Of a stretch of DNA of 64,000 nucleotides, positions 14,508 through 24,264 are shown one piece after another (positions within the stretch are counted from its first letter, which is position 1; each line of letters opens with the position of its first letter). The DNA comes from JAHEZL01 sp964406465 (GTDB taxonomy: Bacteria > Bacteroidota > Bacteroidia > Flavobacteriales_C > GCA-002722245): NCBI GenBank assembly GCA_964406465.1, contig CAYORT010000003.1, positions 154,798 through 218,797 on the forward strand, read 5' to 3'. The notes beneath the pieces were generated by a model. It saw only the letters and a list, made by a program, of their open reading frames with translations. It was not told the origin of the DNA and searched no databases. The position numbers and the translations under genes were made by a program.

Positions 14508-17009
14508 ATGAAAAAACTATCTCTCTCTTTTATTTTTATTTTGTTGTTCGCAACTGCGCTTAATGCGCAAGACAGCATCAACATCACCAAAGAAATCAAT
14601 CAACTTTTTTCATCCATTTCAAGCATTACTATAGGAAATGAGATAACTCTTTTAAATTTTAAAGGCAAGGTTCGCAGCGCGATTCACGAAGGAGATAACC
14701 ATGTTCTGTTTGCCGATCTATCAAACAACGATGGTGAAATTTTAGTGAAACAATTTGGCGCACAATTTAGTGGATATATCTTGTTGCACAAGCAAAAAAC
14801 ATCGTATCGTTTCACCACAAAAAACAATGAAAAAATTGCCGTTAAATGTTTGAGCACTCAAGTGTTGATGCAAGTTACTCCAGCTTCTTCAACATCTGAG
14901 GTTTTAGGTAACCCATCGGCTTCGGCTTACAACAGTGATAAGCGTTTGCCGGTGGGAAATGCACTAACTGCCGGTGCTTATCAGCTGCAAAGCAATCCGG
15001 GTGCTGCCACTGCTTTATACCTCGATTTCGATGGTGAAGACATGACTGGCTGGGGATACGACATGAACAAAATCAATGCATCGGGCGCCGATGATGAAAG
15101 CATAAAAACCATTTGGGAAGTGGTAACCGCCGACTTCATTACCTTTGATGTTAACGTAACTACCGATAGAGCAGTGTTCGACAGCTACCCCATCACCAAA
15201 AGAGTAATGTGCGTTTTTGGTAATTCGCCCACTGGCTTCATCAACACCGTAGCCGGCTATTCAAAACTTAACATCTTTGGCACCAACTGCGGCGCTGTGG
15301 TGAAATATTCGGCAGGATATAACACTCCACTAAGAAATAGTTTAGCGAAGACCGGACACGTTGGTAGTCATGAACTGGGACATGCCATGGGACTCTCACA
15401 CGACGGAGACCAAGCTACAGGATACTATGGCGGACACAGCGATTGGGCGCCCGTGATGGGAAATGGCTTTGTGCCTTACATCACTTGGAGTATTGGCGAC
15501 TACAATAAATCAACCACCAAAGAAGACGACATCGCTATCATTGGCTCACAAATGGGCTACCGCGCCGATGATTATTCAAAATCGGTGACCTTGGTTTTTG
15601 GCGAAGGAGATTCTATCAACGCACAAGACAACCACGGCATTATTGAAAACAGAAATGATGTAGATACATTCTATTTTGAAAGTACTACTGGAGGAAGGGT
15701 TCATTTGAAACTAAGCACCGTGATTGACTATACCGATCTCGACATCGACCTAACCATAATGAACTCAGCCTTCAGTGTTTTAGCGCAAAGTAACATTTAC
15801 CTAAAACGCGGAGCCGAAATCGACCTCAACGTGCCAGCAGGTAAATACTATTTGTTGATTAAGGGCGGCAGCGAACTTACCGCTGTAGACGGCTTTACCA
15901 ATTACAGCTCATTTGGTTTTTATGAAATAGCAGGAACCATAGACGGCTTCAAAAAAGCAAGTACAGATGTAGCTGTAATCGCCCTCGATAAATTTGATCA
16001 AAGCTGTGGAGACAGAATTAGCGGCGATGTGTCGATTAAAAATATTGGAAGTACAGCAATTAATGGCGGACAAATAAACTTTTACATCGATGGAGTATTG
16101 AGTATGAGCAACAATGTAAATGCTAATTTGAATCCGGGCGATGTTGTAACGCTCTATGGCATCGAAATTTTAACGCAGGGCAATCATGTGCTCAAAGCAG
16201 AATATGCTGCGGCACAAGGCTTCGCTGAAAGCGTGGTGACTAATAATTCAATGAGCAAGGCTTTTACTATTGCCAACGGCGTTGAGCACATGGTGAGCAC
16301 CGATGCTATGGCCTATACAGGTTTAGCACCTCTTACTTGGAAAATTACCGATAAACAATCTGCGGCAGTAGTAAAAAACGGAACACTTATTCCTTTGAAC
16401 AAAGGCAATACTTTAATCACACAAAAGTTTTGTTTAGACAATGGATGCTATAACTTTCAGGTAGATGGCGATTTCAAACTATGCGGTTCATACAGCGCAT
16501 ATCAAAGCGGAAAAACTTATGTGAAAGGCGATGTGGTATTGTACATGAACACGATTATCTACAAAGCCAAATGGTGGACTCTAAACGCGCCTACAGGCAA
16601 TGATTGGGAGTATGTTGGCACCTGCAACAACGGCACTTTCTTCATGAAGTTAGATGATGTATTCAACAACACCGAATTAGCCAAAGCCAACTCAACTACC
16701 TTCAATGCTTCGATGAATCAAGATTTTTGTGTGAACACTACAAGAATCCATGAAATAGAAAATGTGGTTAATGTTTATCCAAATCCGGTAAACGACATCT
16801 TGAACATCAATAGCGATCAATTCATTTCATTTATTGAAATAGTAGACATTAACGGTAGAACAATTTTACATCAAGATATTTTAAGCAAAGCTCACAGCCT
16901 TGATGTATCACAACTTAGCGAAGGCATTTACATTTTGCGTGTTACTCAAAATGGAACAATAAGCAGCGTAAAATTCGCCAAACAGTTGCCCTCCCGTAGA
17001 GACAGATAG
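14508..17009 (+). CDS. Secreted metzincin-type metalloprotease, intact paralog
   Basis: 833 residues, same architecture as the preceding gene: signal peptide (FIFILLFATALNAQ), N-terminal beta region, zinc protease (HELGHAMGLSHDGD, with the three His ligands and catalytic Glu), PPC-like domain, CARDB-like segment, CBM5/12 module (TYVKGDVVLYMNTIIYKAKW) and T9SS type A tail (VYPNPVNDILNINS ... VDINGRTIL ... LSEGIYILRVTQNG). The tail should end near SSVKFAKQ; the extra LPSRRDR and the stop codon come from the inverted repeat at 16995. The gene begins 24 bp after its paralog and is intact, which helps to locate the break in the first copy. Confidence 0.88.
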   Translation: MKKLSLSFIFILLFATALNAQDSINITKEINQLFSSISSITIGNEITLLNFKGKVRSAIHEGDNHVLFADLSNNDGEILVKQFGAQFSGYILLHKQKTSYRFTTKNNEKIAVKCLSTQVLMQVTPASSTSEVLGNPSASAYNSDKRLPVGNALTAGAYQLQSNPGAATALYLDFDGEDMTGWGYDMNKINASGADDESIKTIWEVVTADFITFDVNVTTDRAVFDSYPITKRVMCVFGNSPTGFINTVAGYSKLNIFGTNCGAVVKYSAGYNTPLRNSLAKTGHVGSHELGHAMGLSHDGDQATGYYGGHSDWAPVMGNGFVPYITWSIGDYNKSTTKEDDIAIIGSQMGYRADDYSKSVTLVFGEGDSINAQDNHGIIENRNDVDTFYFESTTGGRVHLKLSTVIDYTDLDIDLTIMNSAFSVLAQSNIYLKRGAEIDLNVPAGKYYLLIKGGSELTAVDGFTNYSSFGFYEIAGTIDGFKKASTDVAVIALDKFDQSCGDRISGDVSIKNIGSTAINGGQINFYIDGVLSMSNNVNANLNPGDVVTLYGIEILTQGNHVLKAEYAAAQGFAESVVTNNSMSKAFTIANGVEHMVSTDAMAYTGLAPLTWKITDKQSAAVVKNGTLIPLNKGNTLITQKFCLDNGCYNFQVDGDFKLCGSYSAYQSGKTYVKGDVVLYMNTIIYKAKWWTLNAPTGNDWEYVGTCNNGTFFMKLDDVFNNTELAKANSTTFNASMNQDFCVNTTRIHEIENVVNVYPNPVNDILNINSDQFISFIEIVDINGRTILHQDILSKAHSLDVSQLSEGIYILRVTQNGTISSVKFAKQLPSRRDR

Positions 17010-17087
17010 AATCTGTCTTAAAAGATTTATTCCTTTGGGTATAATGGAAGAAGGTCTTTTTTAAGACAGATTCTATCTGTCTCTACG
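16995..17087. repeat. 29-bp inverted repeat (CGTAGAGACAGATAG arms) overlapping a gene end
   Basis: Arms 16995-17023 and 17059-17087 are exact reverse complements around a ~35-nt loop. The left arm contains the last codons (SRRDR) and TAG stop of the protease gene at 14508. The outer GTAGAGAC end is shared with the short stem at 28904-28930 and resembles the GTAGGGGC class. It may also act as a transcription terminator before the gene at 17110. Confidence 0.85.
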
Positions 17088-17109
17088 AGATGTTTTATAT
17101 CTTAGTAAG

Positions 17110-17481
17110 ATGAGCACAGCAACTGTTTTAATTTTATTGGCTATTGGATTAGTAGCAGGTTTACTAAGCGGATTAGTTGGCATTGGTGGAGGAATAGTGA
17201 TGGTGCCGGCCATGGTTTATTTGCTTGGTTTAGATCAGCATACCGCGCAAGGAACGAGCCTCGCAATGATGCTTTTACCCGTTGGTATTTTAGGCGTTTA
17301 CAACTACTACTCTCAGGGACAAATTGAAATAAAATATGCTCTAATCTTAGCAGCCACCTTTGTGGTAGGCGGCTACTTCGGCTCTAAATTCGCCATCACC
17401 GTTGATCAATCAACACTCAAAAAAATATTTGGCGCCATCATGATGGTGGTAGCCATTAAGATGTGTTTTTTTGATAAGTGA
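17110..17481 (+). CDS. Half-length TauE/SafE family membrane transporter
   Basis: 123 residues, about half of the usual ~250 for TauE/SafE (sulfite/sulfonate exporter) proteins. It has the family's first repeat: GLVAGLLSGLVGIGGGIVMV followed by PAMVYLLGLDQHTAQGTSLA, then two or three more hydrophobic helices and a final one (FGAIMMVVAIKMCFF). Four-helix forms occur as stand-alone proteins in Bacteroidota and are expected to dimerise. Substrate unknown. It starts with ATG 22 bp beyond the inverted repeat and stands alone. Confidence 0.82.
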   Translation: MSTATVLILLAIGLVAGLLSGLVGIGGGIVMVPAMVYLLGLDQHTAQGTSLAMMLLPVGILGVYNYYSQGQIEIKYALILAATFVVGGYFGSKFAITVDQSTLKKIFGAIMMVVAIKMCFFDK

Positions 17482-17574
17482 TCTATTCAGGCACAATATC
17501 TTTAGCCAATTGATTATGCTTTTTTTCTTGGATGAAAAGAAGTTTACTTTGCGTACAAGAATTAAAATATTGAA

Positions 17575-20500
17575 TTACTTCTTCTCCATTCCCCCTTCTT
17601 CCCCGCCAGCTCTTTTGAAGGTATAATAGTTTGATTTTATTTCAACACCATTTTTGTAAAACGTTTCACTTATTTCTAAATAATATTGCGCTTCTTCAAT
17701 GGCTTCTTGTTCTTTTTGCATGCTTTCAAAACAACGATCATCGAGATAATTGATGCCTTGTAGGTCGCCATGCAACCAACGCCCGTCGGGCAAGCCATTC
17801 ACATATCTTCCCACAAAAATCAATTTGCCTTCACGGTTAAACTCTTTCCACCATCCTTCTTTTTTTCCGTTAATGTATTTGCCTTCTTCGCGCACCAATT
17901 GATTTGAATAATATTTCTTAATGCTACCGGTAGAATTTGTCATCAAAGATTTTCCATCGATTGCGTAGAAGTCGGTATACAACACTTTATAAGAATTCTC
18001 AAACAAATCTGTTTCACACTCTTGTTCGTTCGTCTCATCGAGTAAAAGTCCTTTTGCCATCAATTTTCCGTTGTTGTAATACTCTTGGTAATAACCACAC
18101 CCATAAACGATTTCTTTGCCCACTTTCAATTTGCTGCTATCGGCATAAGTAATGACGTACTGCAACTTACCATCGGGAAAATAATATTTCCAAGTTCCTC
18201 TTTTGATAACGCCTTCGACTTTCACTTGTGTGACACCTATAAAGCCATTGTCTATTATTCTAGGATAATCGGGCTCTGCAGATGCTGCTACTGCATAATC
18301 TTCCATCGCGCGCGCGCTGTCTGCTACCGCCACGGCTTCTTCATACATCGCCTCATCATAAGTACCCTCAGTGGGTTGCATATAGTTGCTGTCTAATACT
18401 GTTTTTGCTTCACAATATTTTACACCGTTGTCGTAGAAAAATTCATATTCACCTTCTATCTTAAGTGAATAAAAAGGCGATTTCAACATGTACTCTACAG
18501 ACATATCATTGTACCCGCTGATGAACGATTTGTCGTGCGCTGTTGCAATCATTCTAACGGTATTGTTACCATCTCTCAGCACTTGTTGTCCGCTGAGTTT
18601 TCCCTTCTTGTAATTTCCGCTTAGCGTGTAATGCGCATCGGCATATTCACTACTCGACATATAAAATTTTCCTTCCTTCTTTCCATCAACATACATGGCA
18701 TAAAAAGTAGTGTCTCCCTTGCTGTTAAAAGAAATCGATAAGCCATCAAGAACACCATTTTTGTAAGTTTCTAAAGATTCTACTATTCCATCATGATTAT
18801 ATTTCTTCAATTCGCCATGTCTTTTTCCTTCTTTGTTGTACACTTCCATTCTTCTCACTTTGCCATCATCATACTTGTATGAAGTGTCGCAAGGGGCGCC
18901 ATAGCAATAGTGCTTTACAGATTCGCGCAACCAGGTGTCGGTATTTTTATTCCATCGCAATTCTACCATATCGCCATGAGGCAAACCGTAGTAAAAATCG
19001 CATTCAATTCTTTCCTTTTTTCTTATCTCTCCTTCGTAATTTCTCTTTACCATTTCACCATAAGCCTTGCCGTGTAAAGCACTTTTTTCTAACTCAGCTT
19101 CGGCAACAATGTGTTCTCTCCTTTCATGAAAATTCACCATGATGTGCGTAAGGTCGCCTTGCTTGAAGCTTAAATCTAAGAACGATTTTAATATTCCTTT
19201 TTCTCTGCTTCCCAACTCCTTTTCTGTTTTTTTGCCAAACTCTTTTTTCACCATATCAACAGCCATAATATCAAGTGCTATCATTCCTTTCTTGAAATGA
19301 ACCAGTCGGTCGCCTTTACCAAAAAAGAGGTGAATTTTACCTGTAAACAATTTGTCTTTGTAATAGAATTTTACCGAATCGCGAGCAAATTCTCTACCTG
19401 TGCGCAAGGTCCTTTGCACTGCTCCGGTGAGCGATAAGTCTTTCCACTGACCTTTTACTGGATTTAAATCGCGATGAGAAAACATCACCATTTTTGCATC
19501 GCCAATAGTTACAATATTTTGAAAAGCAAAATTTGCTGCACTGCTATCGGTAATCACAAAATCGAGAGAAAAATCGCCTTTAATCGACTTTCCTTTTATG
19601 AAAGCGGTATTTTCAAACTGAGGCATTCTGTACTCAAAACTATTTACGCCCATGCGTTTGTCGCGTCGAATAGAAACCAAGTACATCTTACCGGCAACCT
19701 TAGTGCTATTGTCGTAAAAACTTCTGTAGTTAGCTTCGGTCAATTCAAGCACTCCCTTCTCGTTCAATTCAAATTTTTCATATCTGTTGTTATAATAACC
19801 TCTAACCATTTCTCTGTGAATGCCTATAACTTTTCCTTCACTAAAGGCTCTAATTTCACAACGAGCTATGCCCACAGAATCTAACAATTGGCTGCGCAAC
19901 AACAATATCTTTTTATTGGGCGCATAGATGGTATCGAAAAAAATCTCTGAAGATTCATAACTCCCTGGATTGCTAAATTTAGCGCACAAATCGCCATTCT
20001 TGTAGTAGTATTTGGCTACACCTGCATTGGGCACTGCGAAAGAATATCCTAAATAATAATTCTCTCCTTCGAAGGGATTTTTTCCGAGTTTTTCGAATCC
20101 AAAATCATCTAGCGTGTAAGTAGATAAGCGCTCGTTATCATTGCTTGTAATTTCATAAATTAAATGTCCTTCGCTATAGTATTCTTTTGTTGTTTGAACA
20201 CCATCGAGGGTAATCAATTCCTTTTGCAAACTGGTGGTATTATTGGGTAAAAGTCGGTACCGTTTTTCGTTCACCACATAACCATTTTGGTATTCACCCT
20301 CACGTTCTACAAATACAACATTGTTTTCGTTCGCATACTCCTTGAAAGGCCCTTGCAGGTTGCCATCAACGTAATTTAAGGTGTTGTTGTATGATTGTCC
20401 GTTAGCATACAAATAAGTATTCCACACGCCATCTTTCAATCCGTTTTTATAGCTTCCTAACTTGATGGGATCATTGTTCTCATCGTAAAAAATAGCCGAC

Positions 20501-21033
20501 CCTTCAAGAAGCATATTGCTCATGCTAAAAACAGCTCTTACCCTTCTTGTTCCATCTTTTTGCCACTGCAGCAAAACATAATTTGAATCGGGAATAGCGT
20601 AAGCCAAAGGAGGAATTTCTCCGTCCCAACTTTCAGCTTGTGCATAGTAGCTTCCGGCTTTTGCAGAATCAACCGCATAGTCGTATCCCATCTCCTCTAT
20701 ATCATATCCTGCTTTCTCTAACTTTTTTAGTTGCTTCTTGCTTAATTTCACCGGTTCTTCCACCGCAATTCCTTCAAGATTGGGCTCGTAAGGAGCCTGC
20801 AAAACATAAGGATAAACCTTATATATCACGCCATTAAATTCAAAATTCTCGAGGTTGCGAGGGTCGAAAGAAAAATCATCATAACCGGACTTATCGCCCC
20901 ACTCCTCATAGGCTATGGAAGTATCAATCGCCGTGGTATCTGCTTCAGCAGCCTCTGTAGCAGGATAGTAATCGTCTTGTGCAAAAAGAGTAGTCGTGCA
21001 AAGAATAGTAATGGGTAGTAGTAGTTTTTTCAT
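17575..21033 (-). CDS. Giant secreted MORN-repeat (YwqK-like) protein
   Basis: 1152 residues with a signal peptide (LLLPITILCTTTLFAQ). Much of the length consists of MORN_2-type repeats of the pattern Y-x-N-G-x-x-x-x-x-x-Y-x-(D/N)-G-x-x-x-G-x-W, e.g. GSYKNGLKDGVWNTYLYANG, EGEYQNGYVVNEKRY, GSIKKYYSNQLVREEGKYIN and GRYVNGLPDGRW. The N-terminus has an acidic linker (TEAAEADTTAIDTS). The C-terminal ~80 residues (INYLDDRCFESMQKEQEAIE) are shared with the upstream paralog. Periplasmic or surface location is expected; no T9SS tail is obvious. Separated from the paralog by 4 bp, so one operon. Function unknown. Confidence 0.8.
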   Translation of the reverse strand: MKKLLLPITILCTTTLFAQDDYYPATEAAEADTTAIDTSIAYEEWGDKSGYDDFSFDPRNLENFEFNGVIYKVYPYVLQAPYEPNLEGIAVEEPVKLSKKQLKKLEKAGYDIEEMGYDYAVDSAKAGSYYAQAESWDGEIPPLAYAIPDSNYVLLQWQKDGTRRVRAVFSMSNMLLEGSAIFYDENNDPIKLGSYKNGLKDGVWNTYLYANGQSYNNTLNYVDGNLQGPFKEYANENNVVFVEREGEYQNGYVVNEKRYRLLPNNTTSLQKELITLDGVQTTKEYYSEGHLIYEITSNDNERLSTYTLDDFGFEKLGKNPFEGENYYLGYSFAVPNAGVAKYYYKNGDLCAKFSNPGSYESSEIFFDTIYAPNKKILLLRSQLLDSVGIARCEIRAFSEGKVIGIHREMVRGYYNNRYEKFELNEKGVLELTEANYRSFYDNSTKVAGKMYLVSIRRDKRMGVNSFEYRMPQFENTAFIKGKSIKGDFSLDFVITDSSAANFAFQNIVTIGDAKMVMFSHRDLNPVKGQWKDLSLTGAVQRTLRTGREFARDSVKFYYKDKLFTGKIHLFFGKGDRLVHFKKGMIALDIMAVDMVKKEFGKKTEKELGSREKGILKSFLDLSFKQGDLTHIMVNFHERREHIVAEAELEKSALHGKAYGEMVKRNYEGEIRKKERIECDFYYGLPHGDMVELRWNKNTDTWLRESVKHYCYGAPCDTSYKYDDGKVRRMEVYNKEGKRHGELKKYNHDGIVESLETYKNGVLDGLSISFNSKGDTTFYAMYVDGKKEGKFYMSSSEYADAHYTLSGNYKKGKLSGQQVLRDGNNTVRMIATAHDKSFISGYNDMSVEYMLKSPFYSLKIEGEYEFFYDNGVKYCEAKTVLDSNYMQPTEGTYDEAMYEEAVAVADSARAMEDYAVAASAEPDYPRIIDNGFIGVTQVKVEGVIKRGTWKYYFPDGKLQYVITYADSSKLKVGKEIVYGCGYYQEYYNNGKLMAKGLLLDETNEQECETDLFENSYKVLYTDFYAIDGKSLMTNSTGSIKKYYSNQLVREEGKYINGKKEGWWKEFNREGKLIFVGRYVNGLPDGRWLHGDLQGINYLDDRCFESMQKEQEAIEEAQYYLEISETFYKNGVEIKSNYYTFKRAGGEEGGMEKK

Positions 21034-21037
21034 GGTG

Positions 21038-24000
21038 TTATTTTAAACTTCTTTTGAAGGTGTAGCTTTTTGAATGTAATAATGCTCCTTTATTGTAAAT
21101 GCTTTCTGAAACTTCCAAATTATTCTTTTCTTCTGCTTCATATGCTTCAGCGGCTTCAAGGCTTTCAAAACATTTGTCATCAAGGTAATTAATCCCCTCT
21201 AGATCTCCTTCCAACCAACGCCCATCTTTATTTCCATTTACATATTTACCAACCAATACCAAATGCCCTTCTTTGTTATATTTCTTAAACCACCCGTTTC
21301 TTTCTCCTTTCAAATAAGTTACCTCGTATTTTAAAACACCATTATTGTAAAAGTACTTTATGCTACCATTGCCGTTCTTAAGAACCGGTGTGCCATCTTC
21401 TTTAAAATAACTCTTATAATCTATGTCGAGATCCAACACCGGCAACTCGTTCTCACACTCACCAGCAATACCGCCTGGAAGTACTTCGCCCTCGCATTTA
21501 AGTTTGCCGTTTGCATAGTATTCTTTGATATAATTTATCGATCCCCATTTATTGTAAGAAACCTCACACATCACTTTTCCATTTGTATGATAATACTTCC
21601 ATTTTCCTTCTAAAATGCTGTGTGCGCTCGCTACAACAGTATCCTCGGAAGCCTGGACCATGCTGGCGCTATAATAATAAGTGCCTTTTGGTGATGTGCT
21701 GTGAAAAATCTCATAACCCATTCTGCCTTCAGAATACAAATTACCGTTAGGATAATAAATTTTTACCTCACCGGCCACAGTATAGTTATATTCCCAAGAA
21801 GTAAGCGGATTCTTACTTTCAATCTCAGCGTCACTTTTACCAAAGGAACTGTCGACTTTAATTTCCATTCGCAAGTTCCCTCTTTCATCAACTACTTTTA
21901 TATTTGCTGCGATTCGCCCCTCTTTATAATAACATTTTGAAATTAGTGCGCGGCCATCCACATAGCTCTTCTGCATTGACAATCCATCTAAAACGTTATT
22001 CTGAATGTTGATATACGAAAGGGTGTCGGCGCCTTTTAATTTAAAGCTAGGCCCTTCTTTTATGCCGTGATTGTAACTGCTGTATTCTGTTATTTCGTCT
22101 TCTCGAAAAAATTTAACTTGAACGCCGTGCCTTTTAGCATCCTCATCGTAAACCTCAATTTTACTTAGCGAGCAATCGGGGTGATATGAATAAGCAGTAT
22201 CGCGATAATTTCCATAATAGAAATTCTCTACCTTCTGCAAACAAAAATCTTGTGCGTCTGAATTCTTATTCCACACGATTGTTTTGCCATGAGGCATCCC
22301 TTCAACTAAATTTGATTCTACCTTTAAATTCACTGGGAGTCCTTTTTTAAAAAAAGGAGAGCTAATTTCTGCTAACAGCTTTCCATCGGGCAAACTGTTT
22401 TTAAATGCCGTTTTTATTTTAACACTTGCCATACTCGTTTCAAACTTTCCATCAAGCATAGAAAGCATTCCTTTTTCTACCGTAAAATCTATTCGTGTTT
22501 TTTCGCCATCAATTTTAAGACGGTCCATTTGCTTTTTTTCATACAATGATTTGATATTAAAAAACAAAGTTTTTTTCTCTTTTCTAAACATGAAATCTTC
22601 TTCTGAATACACCAGCGCTAATGTTCCGCTAAAAGGTTTCTCTTTGTAATAGATAATCATAGAATCTAACCGATAACCTAAATCGTTTTGCGACTTATCA
22701 AAAAAGCCATGAAATTGAGAAGCGCTTTTGCGCAATTTTGCGTTAACGCTCTTATCAGAGCGTGTATACACCACAACCTTTAAATCACCTAATTTGACTA
22801 CTGTTTCAAAAGCGAAATTATTTGGATCGAATAATGAGATTTTAAAATCGGCCGTCACCCATTTATTTTTCATTTTCACAAATTCGGCTCCGTTTAGGCG
22901 CGGACTAAAATAAGTATAGGTATAATAGTCGCCTTTCTTCCAAGCTTTCAACAAGAGCAAGGTGTCATTATTGGATTGACTAAAATCTTTTGTGCCATGC
23001 AAAATAAAATAATCGGCAAAGCTGATTTCCATTTGGCCGTCTGCAGACCTCTTCCAAGCTTCATATTCCTGATATGTTTCTTCATTGCCTAATGATTTCA
23101 CCGAATACGTCTTGCTTTCTAAATTTCCATTGGTATCAAACAATTGAAAAAGCTCTCTCTTTTTTTCTAAAGTATCGGCAATCGCATATTGTAACGCATA
23201 AATGCCGCCTTTGTCGTTCCATAAAGTATCAAATTTTACATCGTAATTGAAAAAGTCGGTGTTGCCAAAACTTATACTGCCCACCTTTCTTCCGTTTTCA
23301 TGATAATACTGCAATTTTCCTTTTTTTGGCACATAATACAGGTTGCTCAAAATTGAAATGTTTTTGTGGTTCGCAAATTCAAAATCTTCTTCATAGGCGA
23401 AAGAACTAGAAGCCGAATGCAAATCAATATAATCTAATGAATCGAAAGTTTTTTTTGATATCTCAGCTTTCAACTTTCCGCTGGGATAATACTCTCTGTA
23501 ATAATTAATAACATAGCTGTTTCTTGCATAATACTCTGCTCGCAAATAAACTCGGCCCAAAGTATCTACGTCATATAAAGTGACCTTTCCTTTGCTTAAA
23601 TAACCTTCGTTTTCTCCTTCTTGTTCCAAATAAACTTGCTTATTAACACAACGAAATTCTTTAAATACTCCTTTCTTCTCACCCAATACATAAGTGTATT
23701 CGTTGGCAAACACACAATCGCTTTCATGCTTCCACTCTTTCCAAATTCCTTCTTGAATATTGTTGATATATTGACCTTCCGATTCAATCTTTCCATCGCC
23801 CGAATACAATTTAGCATAGCCATTAATGACAGCATTTTGCACTGTAAAAGTAGCTCTCACTTTATTTGAACTACCCGACTTTTGCAACATCACATAGGCA
23901 CCATCTGTTAGCTTTTGGTAAACTGGGGGAATGCTCGTTTTTTCGCTTGATCTCGAAGTGGCAAAATCAAAACCCGTTTGAGCCTTCCACACACTATCCT

Positions 24001-24133
24001 CTTCACTTACCTTGGATTCTTTGTCTTCCTCCAAAACAATAGGATACACCATATACGTCTTCCCCTCAAAATCAAAAGTTTGGGCAATGCCTGCGGCAGA
24101 TAGTAACAGAAATAAAAGCAAAAATTTTCTCAT
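21038..24133 (-). CDS. Giant secreted MORN-repeat (YwqK-like) protein, paralog
   Basis: 1031 residues, signal peptide FLLLFLLLSAAGIAQ, then the block TFDFEGKTYMVYPIVLEEDK that parallels NFEFNGVIYKVYPYVLQAPY in the downstream copy. MORN_2 repeats run through the length (GQYINNIQEGIWKEWKHESD, REYYPSGKLKAEISKKTF, GSIKYFYNNGVLKYEVTYLK, GKYVNGNKDGRWLEGDLEGI). Both copies also share a non-repeat central region with an 'IYYKEKPFSG / FYYKDKLFTG' strand. First gene of the two-gene operon, preceded by a promoter-like TATCTTTG. These are ancient duplicates rather than a recent one. Confidence 0.8.
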   Translation of the reverse strand: MRKFLLLFLLLSAAGIAQTFDFEGKTYMVYPIVLEEDKESKVSEEDSVWKAQTGFDFATSRSSEKTSIPPVYQKLTDGAYVMLQKSGSSNKVRATFTVQNAVINGYAKLYSGDGKIESEGQYINNIQEGIWKEWKHESDCVFANEYTYVLGEKKGVFKEFRCVNKQVYLEQEGENEGYLSKGKVTLYDVDTLGRVYLRAEYYARNSYVINYYREYYPSGKLKAEISKKTFDSLDYIDLHSASSSFAYEEDFEFANHKNISILSNLYYVPKKGKLQYYHENGRKVGSISFGNTDFFNYDVKFDTLWNDKGGIYALQYAIADTLEKKRELFQLFDTNGNLESKTYSVKSLGNEETYQEYEAWKRSADGQMEISFADYFILHGTKDFSQSNNDTLLLLKAWKKGDYYTYTYFSPRLNGAEFVKMKNKWVTADFKISLFDPNNFAFETVVKLGDLKVVVYTRSDKSVNAKLRKSASQFHGFFDKSQNDLGYRLDSMIIYYKEKPFSGTLALVYSEEDFMFRKEKKTLFFNIKSLYEKKQMDRLKIDGEKTRIDFTVEKGMLSMLDGKFETSMASVKIKTAFKNSLPDGKLLAEISSPFFKKGLPVNLKVESNLVEGMPHGKTIVWNKNSDAQDFCLQKVENFYYGNYRDTAYSYHPDCSLSKIEVYDEDAKRHGVQVKFFREDEITEYSSYNHGIKEGPSFKLKGADTLSYINIQNNVLDGLSMQKSYVDGRALISKCYYKEGRIAANIKVVDERGNLRMEIKVDSSFGKSDAEIESKNPLTSWEYNYTVAGEVKIYYPNGNLYSEGRMGYEIFHSTSPKGTYYYSASMVQASEDTVVASAHSILEGKWKYYHTNGKVMCEVSYNKWGSINYIKEYYANGKLKCEGEVLPGGIAGECENELPVLDLDIDYKSYFKEDGTPVLKNGNGSIKYFYNNGVLKYEVTYLKGERNGWFKKYNKEGHLVLVGKYVNGNKDGRWLEGDLEGINYLDDKCFESLEAAEAYEAEEKNNLEVSESIYNKGALLHSKSYTFKRSLK

Positions 24134-24152
24134 CCTCAGAATTTTTAGTGCT

Positions 24153-24160
24153 CAAAGATA
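24153..24160 (-). promoter_or_regulatory. Bacteroidota-type -7 element before the MORN operon
   Basis: The minus strand reads TATCTTTG, an exact match to the Bacteroidota -7 consensus TAnnTTTG, 20-27 bp upstream of the ATG at 24133. A clear -33 TTG/TTTG box at proper spacing is not evident, so this is a candidate only. Confidence 0.4.
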
Positions 24161-24264
24161 GTCGTGCTTTTTAAACTTTTTTATTTTCTTCCATAATAAT
24201 TAAGGGAACATTATTGCTGATTTTTTGTTTTCAAATTTTAACTTCGCGCTCTAAACTAACTTTT

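Noticed and set aside
17575..24133. YwqK-type antitoxin of a toxin-antitoxin system
   Set aside because: Both proteins have signal peptides and exceed 1000 residues and no toxin partner is present; MORN similarity alone does not support it.
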